DNA of 18,463 bases from Spirochaetota bacterium (GTDB lineage Bacteria > Spirochaetota > Spirochaetia > Treponematales > Treponemataceae). The translations under genes were made by a program, and so were the position numbers. The notes below the pieces were generated by a model. It searched no databases and had not been told where the DNA came from. It worked only from the letters and a program-made list of their open reading frames with translations. Positions within the stretch are counted from its first letter, which is position 1; the number at the start of each line of letters is the position of its first letter. The DNA is taken from positions 1 to 18,463 of the forward strand of contig JAKPSR010000421.1 of NCBI GenBank assembly GCA_029571425.1, given 5' to 3'. Below, piece by piece: positions 6,255 to 13,861 of the stretch.

Positions 6255-8306
6255 TCAAATAGTCATCTTGGAAAGATACTCGACGTACGCCTTCTTCGTG
6301 TCCACCACGCGTTTCTTCGCCTCATCGATCTTACCCGCGAGCTCGTCCATTTCCGCGTCGATCGCGATCATTCTGCGCAGGTATTCCTTTCCTTGCTGGG
6401 TATCCCTACCCACCGAATCGAGGTTTCTCCGCACGCGATCCTGCTCGGACCCGCGCTCGGCGCGCTTCGCCTGGAATTCCGCGAGAACCCGCGCGGCCTC
6501 GTCGGCGACCTTCTTGAACTCGATCCCCTTCGCGAGCGCGGCGCGCACTTTCTCCGGCACCTGGGCCGACCCCGCATAGAAGGCGATGACGTCCGGGTTT
6601 TGGTCGGTAAGGACGATCGATTCACCGACGATCGTCCTCTCGCGCACGGTCAGCGTCCTCTCGGCGCCGGCCGGAACATCGAGCGAGAAGCGGTACAGGC
6701 TCTCGGTTTTTTCGTCGAACGTCGCAGGCTCCGCAAGCTCTGACCCGCGCGTAATAGGATGTTCGATCACGATTTTCCTCGCCCGGTCGCTCGCGTTCTT
6801 GAAGGTATATACCCGTTCGGCCGTGTTTCTCCGACTGATTTTCAATACGCCCGCCGCCACCGTCGCGCCGGCGATCTCGCTTGAGCCCTTCGCCTCGGAC
6901 ATTCCGTTTACGGAAATATCCTCGCCGAAAGCGACGATGCGCTTCTCGCCTTGGGGAAAGAACTCAATGAGGGCGTCGCCCGCGTATACCCCGCCGTCAA
7001 AGACGGTTATCGGGCCGGCGGGGAGCTTCATGCCGCTATCGTTCACGATCGACGCGCAAAGCATCGGGTGCGCGTCCCTCCGGGCCCCCGAATACACGGA
7101 CACACGCTCGGCTTTTATGCCCGCCTCGACGAGGGGTAGCATGGCGCTTCGCCTCCGCTCAAGGGTTACCGGCGTCTTCACGGTGAATTCAAACTGGTCC
7201 CCGGCCGCGCTAGCGTCGGTCGTGACGACGGTGGTCGCGTTGAGTTGCATGTCCGTATAGCCGAGCGCGACGGGAGCCGGTTCGGAAGCCGCATAGTCAT
7301 ACGCGGCTTCCGCCTCATAGGCCTCTTCCCGAGCCTCCATGCGCTTGGCCTTCGCTGGTGCCGCAGGCATCGCGCCACGAGCCGCTTTCGATTCGCCGAA
7401 ACCGGAAGCATAGGTTCGCGCCTCCGCGATCCCGGCGATGGACAGAGGAAGCACAGGCCGATTAAGGTACAAGGGGTTGTATAGATTCTGCACGAAGGAT
7501 ACTGGTCGACCCGTCACTAAGGAAAGGCGCACCCCGTTCCAATCAATGTCGCTCGCGTTGTCCACGATAGCCCAGCCCTGAAGGTACGGCGTCTTCCCGC
7601 TGAGGTCGAGCCGATACGAAACCTTCCAGACCGGGGAGGCGATGACGTACCCGATCGAGACGGGCCTTGATCCAGACCCGGGAAGGTTAACCTGCAGGTC
7701 ACGACGCTGCCCGTCGCGCGATGACGAGGCGAGAAGCAAGTCAAGCGCGCGATTCAGGTCCTCGGCGATGCGCGCGTCGGCGAATGCGTACGTCGATATC
7801 TCCGACATCGCGAGGGAACGAATTCCTTCTTTCGTCATCAACGAAAGGAAAAGCGCGGTCTCTCCCTCTGGCCCCACGGACCGCGCCTCGACCCCAAGAA
7901 TGCGACCATTGACGGCCTCGGGGGCGAATACCGTCACCTCTGCCCCACGGAGGCTACCCAATATCGACGCGATGTCTCCCGCTCCCGAAAGGTCCACGCG
8001 AAGGCTTTGGAGCGTACGAAGAAGGGTGTCTTCCGATGGGTAGGTTACCGACGGTGAAGAGGACTTCGGGTCAATTACGATCAACGACTTAAGCGCGTCG
8101 TTAATCTCCTCCAGCTTAAACGGCAAGGTAGCGACCGCGTTCCCCTCGACTGAACCGGCGTGCTCGAAGTACCCCACGCCGGACGAAAACAAGACGACGC
8201 GGCGGATGGGCAAATCGGCCGATCCTTTCGTCTCGGCGGACAGAGGGATTGCAAGACAAGCGGCAAAGGCCGCGAGCGCGATAAATCGTGACGAGTTCGT
8301 TTTCAT
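6255..8306 (-). CDS. Exported DUF4139 domain protein
   Basis: A 683-residue secreted or periplasmic protein. It has a signal peptide (1-24, cleavage likely after PLSA) with no lipobox. An N-terminal beta region begins PIRRVVLFSSGVGYFEH (33-49). The DUF4139 core spans roughly 217-560, recognisable by SPVWKVSYRLDL (224-235) and LQGWAIVDNASDIDW (242-256). An Ala/Pro/Glu-rich low-complexity insert lies at 308-345. The C-terminal 590-678 is a charged coiled coil. DUF4139 proteins are widespread but functionally poorly known; some are annotated as mucoidy-inhibitor-like. AAGGAG lies 5 bases before the ATG. It is the last gene of the symporter-hydrolase operon, starting 15 bases after the hydrolase stop. 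I infer an envelope role. Confidence 0.88.
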   Translation of the reverse strand: MKTNSSRFIALAAFAACLAIPLSAETKGSADLPIRRVVLFSSGVGYFEHAGSVEGNAVATLPFKLEEINDALKSLIVIDPKSSSPSVTYPSEDTLLRTLQSLRVDLSGAGDIASILGSLRGAEVTVFAPEAVNGRILGVEARSVGPEGETALFLSLMTKEGIRSLAMSEISTYAFADARIAEDLNRALDLLLASSSRDGQRRDLQVNLPGSGSRPVSIGYVIASPVWKVSYRLDLSGKTPYLQGWAIVDNASDIDWNGVRLSLVTGRPVSFVQNLYNPLYLNRPVLPLSIAGIAEARTYASGFGESKAARGAMPAAPAKAKRMEAREEAYEAEAAYDYAASEPAPVALGYTDMQLNATTVVTTDASAAGDQFEFTVKTPVTLERRRSAMLPLVEAGIKAERVSVYSGARRDAHPMLCASIVNDSGMKLPAGPITVFDGGVYAGDALIEFFPQGEKRIVAFGEDISVNGMSEAKGSSEIAGATVAAGVLKISRRNTAERVYTFKNASDRARKIVIEHPITRGSELAEPATFDEKTESLYRFSLDVPAGAERTLTVRERTIVGESIVLTDQNPDVIAFYAGSAQVPEKVRAALAKGIEFKKVADEAARVLAEFQAKRAERGSEQDRVRRNLDSVGRDTQQGKEYLRRMIAIDAEMDELAGKIDEAKKRVVDTKKAYVEYLSKMTI

Positions 8307-8321
8307 GGCGACTCCTTTCCG

Positions 8322-9392
8322 TTAAACGCCCGAGGGAACGAAAGGTTGCGCGACGGAGGCAGAGGCCCCCTCGGAGCAGAAGGTTTCTATCTTGTTCCAG
8401 TATAGCTCAGGCGCGTAGAAAAAGGGGCCAATATGCGGGGCCTCGGGAACCACCACGATCTCGGGAACGGGCCGCCCCTGGGCGCGGGCGACGCGGGCCG
8501 CCTCCGCGAACAGGTCCCGAACCATGCGAACGGTGACGAGGACGTCTGCTTGGCCATGGAAAAGGAGCATCGGGACGGATACGCGACCGACGGAGCAAAC
8601 CGGGTTCATCGAGCCAAACGAGACTCCGCCCAACAACCGGCTTGCGACGCTCGCACCGAGGGTTATAGACCATGACACGAATCGATTTCTGACGGCGAGA
8701 AACAGCAAGCGCGCAAACGCCTCGTCGTACCGCGCGTACGATGAGTCGGAAATGATCCCGGCGACCTCCGGCCGAAGTCCGCATCTTCGCCCCGCGAAAA
8801 TGATCGCGGTCGCCGCCCCCATCGAGACGCCGTGCACGAAGACGTGTCTTTTACCCTGAACGTCAACGAGCCAATCGACCCAATTCGAAAGGTCCTCCGC
8901 CTCGCGAACGCCCATCGTGCACACGGATCCGGCGCTTTCGCCGTGCGCGCGCGCGTCGATCAAGAGGCAGTCGAAGCCGCGAGAATGGTACCCTTCGGCG
9001 AGATAGGCCATGCCGGCGCCAGTGTCGTCCTTGCCATGCACGATCACGACGGCCGGGGAAGGCGCCGCCGACTCGGCGCCACCTGTTACCGTAGGCCAGT
9101 ATTCGCCCGCGAGGGTAAGCCCGTCGAACGAACGGATACGCGCACTCTGGCGAGCGGATACCGGTCCCGCGCGCCATCGTTCTTTCGCGGCCTGTATGGG
9201 GTTCATGACTACCGGGTCACGGGTATGCGCCGCCATCGCGTTCGCACCCTCCGTTTTACCGAGGGCTTTTTCAAGGAAGGCATCCTTCCCGCGAACCAGG
9301 GTCGAGCGGAACAGGACCGCCCCGGCGGCGAGGGAGAAAAGACCCCATCCGCCGAGGGCGATACCCACGATGATTGCGACTACGAACACCAT
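8322..9392 (-). CDS. Membrane-anchored alpha/beta hydrolase
   Basis: A 356-residue serine hydrolase. The first about 25 residues (MVFVVAIIVGIALGGWGLF and on) form one membrane span, so the catalytic domain is probably tethered to the membrane. The oxyanion region is VIVHGKDD (116-123), followed by DARAHGES (146-153). The nucleophile elbow is HGVSMGA with S190, the acid is D283 (GQADV) and the histidine is H320 (APHIG). The substrate is not predictable; it could be a lipid or peptide ester. A TTG at 9413 could begin the frame, but the ATG at 9392 has GGGAG just upstream (short 3-base spacing) and starts directly at the membrane span. It lies 24 bases after the symporter stop and 15 before the DUF4139 start, so the three are one operon. 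Confidence 0.9.
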   Translation of the reverse strand: MVFVVAIIVGIALGGWGLFSLAAGAVLFRSTLVRGKDAFLEKALGKTEGANAMAAHTRDPVVMNPIQAAKERWRAGPVSARQSARIRSFDGLTLAGEYWPTVTGGAESAAPSPAVVIVHGKDDTGAGMAYLAEGYHSRGFDCLLIDARAHGESAGSVCTMGVREAEDLSNWVDWLVDVQGKRHVFVHGVSMGAATAIIFAGRRCGLRPEVAGIISDSSYARYDEAFARLLFLAVRNRFVSWSITLGASVASRLLGGVSFGSMNPVCSVGRVSVPMLLFHGQADVLVTVRMVRDLFAEAARVARAQGRPVPEIVVVPEAPHIGPFFYAPELYWNKIETFCSEGASASVAQPFVPSGV

Positions 9393-9416
9393 AGTCTCCC
9401 GCCGCCAACCCAAAAA

Positions 9417-10784
9417 CTAAGCGACAAGATCACCCTTCCGCTTCGCTTTCCGTTCCGCGCGCTCGCGCGCCAGGATTTTCTCGAAAGCTCGGGATTCAGC
9501 GACGATGACGCCCGAGAGGCCGAGCAGGCCGATTAGGTTTGGAATGGCCATCAGCCCATTGAAGACGTCGGAAACGTTCCATACCATGTCGAGGTTCGTC
9601 GCGACGGCGCCAACGCCCGCGATCAGGATAAAGACGATTCGGTAGGGCATGATCGCCCGCTGTCCGGCGAGGTAATAGATGCAGCGCTCGCCGTAGTAGG
9701 ACCAGCCGAGGACGGTCGAATACGCGAAAAGGAAGAGACCGATCGCGACTATGTAAGGACCGATGCCCCCGATCATTCCCTTAAACGTCGCCATCGTCAA
9801 GGCCGCGCCCTTGAGTCCGCCCGCGTACTGACCACCCATCACCAGAATAAGCCCGGTCATCGAGCAAATCACGATAGTGTCGAGGAATACCTGCGTCATC
9901 GAGACGAGGGCCTGGCGGCCGGGATGGTCACTGATCGCCGCGGCCGCCGCGATGGGCGCAGAGCCGAGGCCCGCTTCGTTCGAGAAGACGCCGCGCGCAA
10001 CGCCATACCGAATAGCGGCGCCGGCCATTCCACCCGCGAATGCCTGGGCTGAGAACGCACCATTCCAGATCACGGCGAACGCGCTGGGCAAGAGCTCGAT
10101 GTTCATGAAGATGGCCACAAGGCTAATCGCGACGTAAAAAATCATCATGAAAGGAACGAAGAAGGAAACGACCTTCCCGATCACCTTGATGCCGCCAAGA
10201 ATCACCATCGCGAGCGAGACGACGAGGACAATCGCGGTGATCCACGGGGGAAGGCGGAACGTCTCGAAAAGAGCGCTCGAGATCGAGTTGGTCTGAACCC
10301 CGCTTCCGATGCCGAATGAGGCGACGACGGCGAAGAAGGCGAACACAAGACCGAGCCATCGGGCGTTCAAGCCCTTCTCGATGTAGAACATCGGGCCGCC
10401 GGCCATCATACCGGCCTCGTCCTTCACGCGATACTTAACCGCGAGTATCGCCTCTCCGTATTTCGTCGCCATCCCGACGAGGGCACTCAGCCACATCCAC
10501 ACCATCGCGCCGGGACCGCCGATGACGACCGCGGTCGCAACGCCGACGATGTTCCCTGTGCCGACGGTCGCCGCAAGGGCGGTCATCAATGCCTGAAAAT
10601 GGGAAATATCACCCATCGAGTTTTTATCCTGGTGCCGCGAGAACGCCAACCCAAGGGCATAGGGTAAACGGGTTAACTGTAAACCCTTAAGGCGAATAGT
10701 AAGGAAGAGACCTGTGCCCATCAATAAGATGAGTACGGGGGGGCCCCAGACAAAATCCGAGACCAGGGAGATTACCTGTTCCAT
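9417..10784 (-). CDS. Sodium:alanine/glycine symporter (AgcS family)
   Basis: A 455-residue inner-membrane transporter of the alanine or glycine:cation symporter family, importing small neutral amino acids with Na+ (occasionally H+). About 11 hydrophobic spans are visible. Family markers include TVGTGNIVGVA (73-83), the signature PGAMVWMWLSALVGMATKY (91-109), and GGPMFYIEKGL shortly after. Length is normal and nothing is missing. The C-terminus is a short Lys/Arg-rich cytoplasmic tail. The ATG at 10784 has AAGGA 8 bases upstream and a perfect TATAAT 18 bases upstream. It leads the symporter-hydrolase-DUF4139 operon and diverges from the zinc peptidase gene. D- or L-alanine or glycine is the likely cargo; the exact choice cannot be read. 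Confidence 0.95.
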   Translation of the reverse strand: MEQVISLVSDFVWGPPVLILLMGTGLFLTIRLKGLQLTRLPYALGLAFSRHQDKNSMGDISHFQALMTALAATVGTGNIVGVATAVVIGGPGAMVWMWLSALVGMATKYGEAILAVKYRVKDEAGMMAGGPMFYIEKGLNARWLGLVFAFFAVVASFGIGSGVQTNSISSALFETFRLPPWITAIVLVVSLAMVILGGIKVIGKVVSFFVPFMMIFYVAISLVAIFMNIELLPSAFAVIWNGAFSAQAFAGGMAGAAIRYGVARGVFSNEAGLGSAPIAAAAAISDHPGRQALVSMTQVFLDTIVICSMTGLILVMGGQYAGGLKGAALTMATFKGMIGGIGPYIVAIGLFLFAYSTVLGWSYYGERCIYYLAGQRAIMPYRIVFILIAGVGAVATNLDMVWNVSDVFNGLMAIPNLIGLLGLSGVIVAESRAFEKILARERAERKAKRKGDLVA

Positions 10785-10802
10785 TTGTGTTGTCCTTCGT
10801 AT

Positions 10803-10843
10803 ATTATACCTGTGTCGCCGCAGGGCGACGTTGTGGGTATAGT
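10803..10843. promoter_or_regulatory. Divergent promoter region with a central palindrome
   Basis: The minus-strand -10 TATAAT (10803-10808) serves the symporter and the plus-strand -10 TATAGT (10838-10843) serves the zinc peptidase. Neither has a recognisable -35 box. Between them is a perfect palindrome GTCGCC-GCAG-GGCGAC (10814-10829), 5 bases from one -10 and 8 from the other, covering the space where RNA polymerase would touch both promoters. It could be one shared operator; in GC-rich DNA a 6-bp repeat can also arise by chance. Confidence 0.45.
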
Positions 10844-10869
10844 ATATCGTGTATGGAGGGTTTTGAGAT

Positions 10870-11550
10870 ATGTATTTTGACCAGTATTATATGATTCTCA
10901 TCGTGCCGACCCTAATTCTTTCCCTAATTGCCCAGATCATGGTTAAGTCCACGTTCGCGCGATATTCAAAGGTAGAGCCGCGCCGACGCATAACCGGCGC
11001 CGAGGCGGCGGGTATCCTTTTACGAACCAACGGTATTTCGGACGTGTCGATCGAGCCCGTCGGCGGAAGCCTTACCGACCACTATAACCCCTCCAAGAAG
11101 ACGCTTGCCCTTTCCGAGCCCGTTTACGGGGAATCAACGATCGCCGCTATTGGCGTAGCGGCCCACGAGACCGGCCACGCGATCCAGCATGCGCGCGGAT
11201 ACGGCCCTCTCGCCCTGCGCTCCCTCTTGGTCCCCATGGCCGGCATTGGTTCCTCTCTTGGCCCATACATCGCGATCGCAGGCATCTTCTTCAGTCTTCC
11301 CTGGCTTCTAAATCTCGGCATCCTTCTCTTCTCGGTGGCCGTGCTCTTCTACGTCGTTACCCTTCCCGTCGAGTTCAACGCCTCGAGCCGCGCCATCGCC
11401 ATCCTTCGCTCGAATGCCGTCCTTTCGGACGAGGAGCTCGCCGGGGTTCGCAAGGTCCTCACCGCCGCGGCAATGACCTACGTCGCGTCCGCGCTGACCG
11501 CTATCGCCAGCCTCTTGCGCCTGATACTCCTGTCCCGCCGCCGCGATTAG
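10870..11550 (+). CDS. Membrane zinc metallopeptidase (YugP-type, Zn_peptidase_2)
   Basis: A 226-residue integral membrane protein. A membrane span at 8-25 is followed by a cytoplasmic-type block that includes GGSLTDHYNPSKKTLALSEP (65-84). The metal site HETGH (H99, E100, H103) fits HEXXH, and LPVEFNAS supplies E168 as the likely third ligand. Hydrophobic spans at 118-165 and a final one at about 196-220 complete the topology, as in Bacillus YugP. Substrates of this family are not known. GGAGGG lies 9 bases before the ATG. The gene ends in three consecutive in-frame stops (TAG TGA TAA), 53 bases before moxR. It diverges from the symporter gene. Confidence 0.93.
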   Translation: MYFDQYYMILIVPTLILSLIAQIMVKSTFARYSKVEPRRRITGAEAAGILLRTNGISDVSIEPVGGSLTDHYNPSKKTLALSEPVYGESTIAAIGVAAHETGHAIQHARGYGPLALRSLLVPMAGIGSSLGPYIAIAGIFFSLPWLLNLGILLFSVAVLFYVVTLPVEFNASSRAIAILRSNAVLSDEELAGVRKVLTAAAMTYVASALTAIASLLRLILLSRRRD

Positions 11551-11585
11551 TGATAACGGGGTTTATCGTTTTTCGTCCCCGCCTA

Positions 11586-11594
11586 TGCTATAAT
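11586..11594 (+). promoter_or_regulatory. Extended -10 promoter of moxR
   Basis: TGCTATAAT (11586-11594) is a perfect extended -10 (TG-N-TATAAT); no good -35 box precedes it, which extended -10 promoters tolerate. Counting the conventional 7 bases puts +1 near 11601, only about 3 bases before the ATG at 11604. Confidence 0.6.
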
Positions 11595-11603
11595 TAAAGC
11601 TCA

Positions 11604-12578
11604 ATGACCACACAAGACACGGGGTCGGCGCTCGTCGCCGGCCTTTCGGGGATTATTCGGGGCAAGGCCCCCCAAATCGAGCTGTTCGTCGCATGCTATC
11701 TCTCCGGCGGCCACGTGCTTATTGAGGACGCGCCAGGGCTCGGTAAAACGACGCTCGCAAAAGCGCTTGCCCGGCTCGTCGGGGACGGATCCGGCGCCGC
11801 CCGTTTCGCGCGAATTCAGTGCACGCCCGATTTACTCCCCTACGACATAACCGGCGTCGACGTTTTCAACGCCGGAGAAGGCCGCTTTTCTTTCGTGCCT
11901 GGGCCGATCTTTACCGATATCCTCCTTGCCGACGAGATTAACCGCGCGACGCCGAAGGTACAGTCCGCCCTGCTTGAGGTCATGGCGGAACGGCAGGTTT
12001 CCTCTGGCGGGGTGACCCGACGCGTCGGAGACTGTTTTTTCGTCGTCGCGACGCAAAACCCGGTCGAATCTGAGGGAACCTATCCCCTGCCAGCCGCCCA
12101 ACTTGACCGTTTCATGGTCAGGCTCGCCCTCGGCTATCCCGACGAGGAGGCGGAGGTTACCGTGATTCACGACGATCCCGCCGAACTCCTGCTTCCCCGA
12201 CTCGAGCCAGTGGTACCCCTCGACGCCATCCGTGCCTCGCGCGCTGAGCAGCTCGAGGTATATTGCCATCCCGACCTGGAGCGCGCCATCGTCCGGCTCG
12301 TCCGCGCAACCCGCGAAAGGGGCGACATTAAACTCGGGGCATCCCCTCGCGCCGCGTTGCACCTTCTTCACGTCGCCCGCGCCCTCGCCCTGATGCGCGG
12401 CAGGGATTGGGTCGAGGATCAAGACGTCATCGACGTCGCGCCGGCCGGCATCGCCCATCGCTTGGTACCCTTCGACCCGCGAACGGACTGCGTTTCTCTC
12501 GCGCGTTCCCTGGCGCTTTCCGTGTTCGCCGACCTCGATCGCGCCTCGGCGCGGGAACGGCGCCGCCCGGGTCCATGA
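11604..12578 (+). CDS. MoxR-family AAA+ ATPase
   Basis: A 324-residue cytoplasmic AAA+ chaperone-type ATPase of the MoxR family. Walker A is DAPGLGKT (42-49), Walker B LLADEIN (107-113), sensor 1 ATQNP (149-153), the arginine-finger region LDRF (167-170) and sensor 2 GASPRA (245-250). MoxR proteins are thought to help assemble or activate partner proteins, usually with DUF58 and von Willebrand A proteins encoded beside them. The DUF58 gene overlaps its end by 4 bases (ATGA). There is no ribosome site before the ATG, an in-frame TAA (11595-11597) excludes an upstream start, and no ATG follows before the Walker A region, so a leaderless message is likely. Start and family are secure. Confidence 0.95.
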   Translation: MTTQDTGSALVAGLSGIIRGKAPQIELFVACYLSGGHVLIEDAPGLGKTTLAKALARLVGDGSGAARFARIQCTPDLLPYDITGVDVFNAGEGRFSFVPGPIFTDILLADEINRATPKVQSALLEVMAERQVSSGGVTRRVGDCFFVVATQNPVESEGTYPLPAAQLDRFMVRLALGYPDEEAEVTVIHDDPAELLLPRLEPVVPLDAIRASRAEQLEVYCHPDLERAIVRLVRATRERGDIKLGASPRAALHLLHVARALALMRGRDWVEDQDVIDVAPAGIAHRLVPFDPRTDCVSLARSLALSVFADLDRASARERRRPGP

Positions 12579-13861
12579 AACCGGGTTTCTCGTTTCGCGT
12601 TTCCGGGCAAGCGGTGATCGCCCTCGCGGCCAGTTGCGGGCTTCTCGCGGAAGGTCTTGCGCGAGGGGAACTCGTTGCCTTGATTCTTGGACTAGCCATC
12701 CCTATCTATATTCTGCTTTCGACCATCGCCATCATCGCTACCGCCGCGCGGTGGTCTTTGCCACGCGTTGATCCGGCCGTCCATCGCGTGGCCCCGCAAG
12801 CCTTTACCGCGATGCCCCCCGCGCTTGGGCCAAAACGTTTTCCCTGGAGGGCGCCGGGCGCTTCCGTCTTCCTGCGCGAGCGATTCACTGTCTCGTCAAA
12901 GGATCGCGCCGCCCGACACGTCGACTTACTCATCCCCCTTTCGAGATCCGAGGGCCATGCGGAAATTGCCCAACCCGAGAGAGGAATCTATCGCTCCATC
13001 TCGAGAGACCTCGTCATCGCCGATAGCGCGGACTTCCTGTCGATCGCGATCCCCCTGCCTCAAAACCCCGACGCGGGGACCGTCGTAAGCCCGCCCGATC
13101 CGGCGGATTGGCGCCCCAGACAACTGCGACCCCGCGATGACGAAGTTTCCCGCGGCGTCAGCACTACGAGACGCGCCGACACGCTTTTTGACGTCAGGCC
13201 CTATTTCCCCGGAGACGATCCACGACACATCAACTGGAAAGCGTATGCGCATACGGGCGAACTGATGACGAGGCAAGGCGAGTTATTGCCGCCGCCCTCC
13301 GAACGATACGCATTGATCGTTAACCCGCGCGTCGACCGAAAACCGTCTCTGGCGACGTGCCGATCGTTTGACGGCCTTATCGCCCGGGTCGTCGGCCTCG
13401 CGCAGGAACTTCTTCGCGCTCGCGTTCCTTTTTCCTTGTTTACGGACACTTCAGCCAAATCGAGCTTCGCATATGATGGGGAAGGAAGCCTTGAGGCCCT
13501 GCAGGCTGTTCGAGAAGCGCTCGCGTTACCGCAGCCAGAGAGGGGCGAGCCCTTTTTGCCATCTGCCTTCGCGCTCGGCGGCGTTCGCCTCGTTTACTTT
13601 ACGCTCCCTCCGACGACAGAGCTCGGACGCAAAGCGCTGACAAACGCCCTTGCCCCCCGCGCCGACGCGCTTATTGTATTCCTGGGCCCCCATTCAACGA
13701 AGCGAAGCGACGAGACGGCGCGAACGCTGCGTTCGTACATCGCGCGCGCGTTCTTTCTTCCCGTTGAGGCCGCGCCCCCGGAGGAACCGCTGTATCCCGA
13801 AGCCGCCCTTTTAGCGGCGACGGCGCTATCGAGGGAGGGCATCGATGCGTACGACTGTTGA
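12575..13861 (+). CDS. DUF58 membrane protein
   Basis: A 428-residue protein partnered with MoxR. Two hydrophobic segments at about 11-27 and 33-57 anchor it; the rest is probably cytoplasmic. The DUF58 signature is FDVRPYFPGDDPRHINWKAY (205-224), leading to AHTGELMTRQ (225-234) and SERYALIVN (242-250), the start of a von Willebrand A-like half. Residues 80-180 are a beta-rich variable region. The ATG overlaps the moxR stop as ATGA, so translation is coupled. The end overlaps the transglutaminase gene by 17 bases. An open stretch of 56 codons upstream of the ATG lies inside moxR in another frame and is not part of the protein. DUF58 proteins accompany MoxR in envelope and stress functions, but the biochemical role is unknown. 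Confidence 0.93.
   Translation: MKPGFSFRVSGQAVIALAASCGLLAEGLARGELVALILGLAIPIYILLSTIAIIATAARWSLPRVDPAVHRVAPQAFTAMPPALGPKRFPWRAPGASVFLRERFTVSSKDRAARHVDLLIPLSRSEGHAEIAQPERGIYRSISRDLVIADSADFLSIAIPLPQNPDAGTVVSPPDPADWRPRQLRPRDDEVSRGVSTTRRADTLFDVRPYFPGDDPRHINWKAYAHTGELMTRQGELLPPPSERYALIVNPRVDRKPSLATCRSFDGLIARVVGLAQELLRARVPFSLFTDTSAKSSFAYDGEGSLEALQAVREALALPQPERGEPFLPSAFALGGVRLVYFTLPPTTELGRKALTNALAPRADALIVFLGPHSTKRSDETARTLRSYIARAFFLPVEAAPPEEPLYPEAALLAATALSREGIDAYDC

Noticed and set aside
11557..11581. CGGGG...CCCCG hairpin as a terminator for the zinc peptidase gene
   Set aside because: Five-bp stem with a 15-base loop; the T-run lies in the loop rather than after the stem.
11832..12458. Antisense 208-codon open frame inside moxR
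   Set aside because: The sense strand encodes all AAA+ motifs; the antisense product is motif-free.
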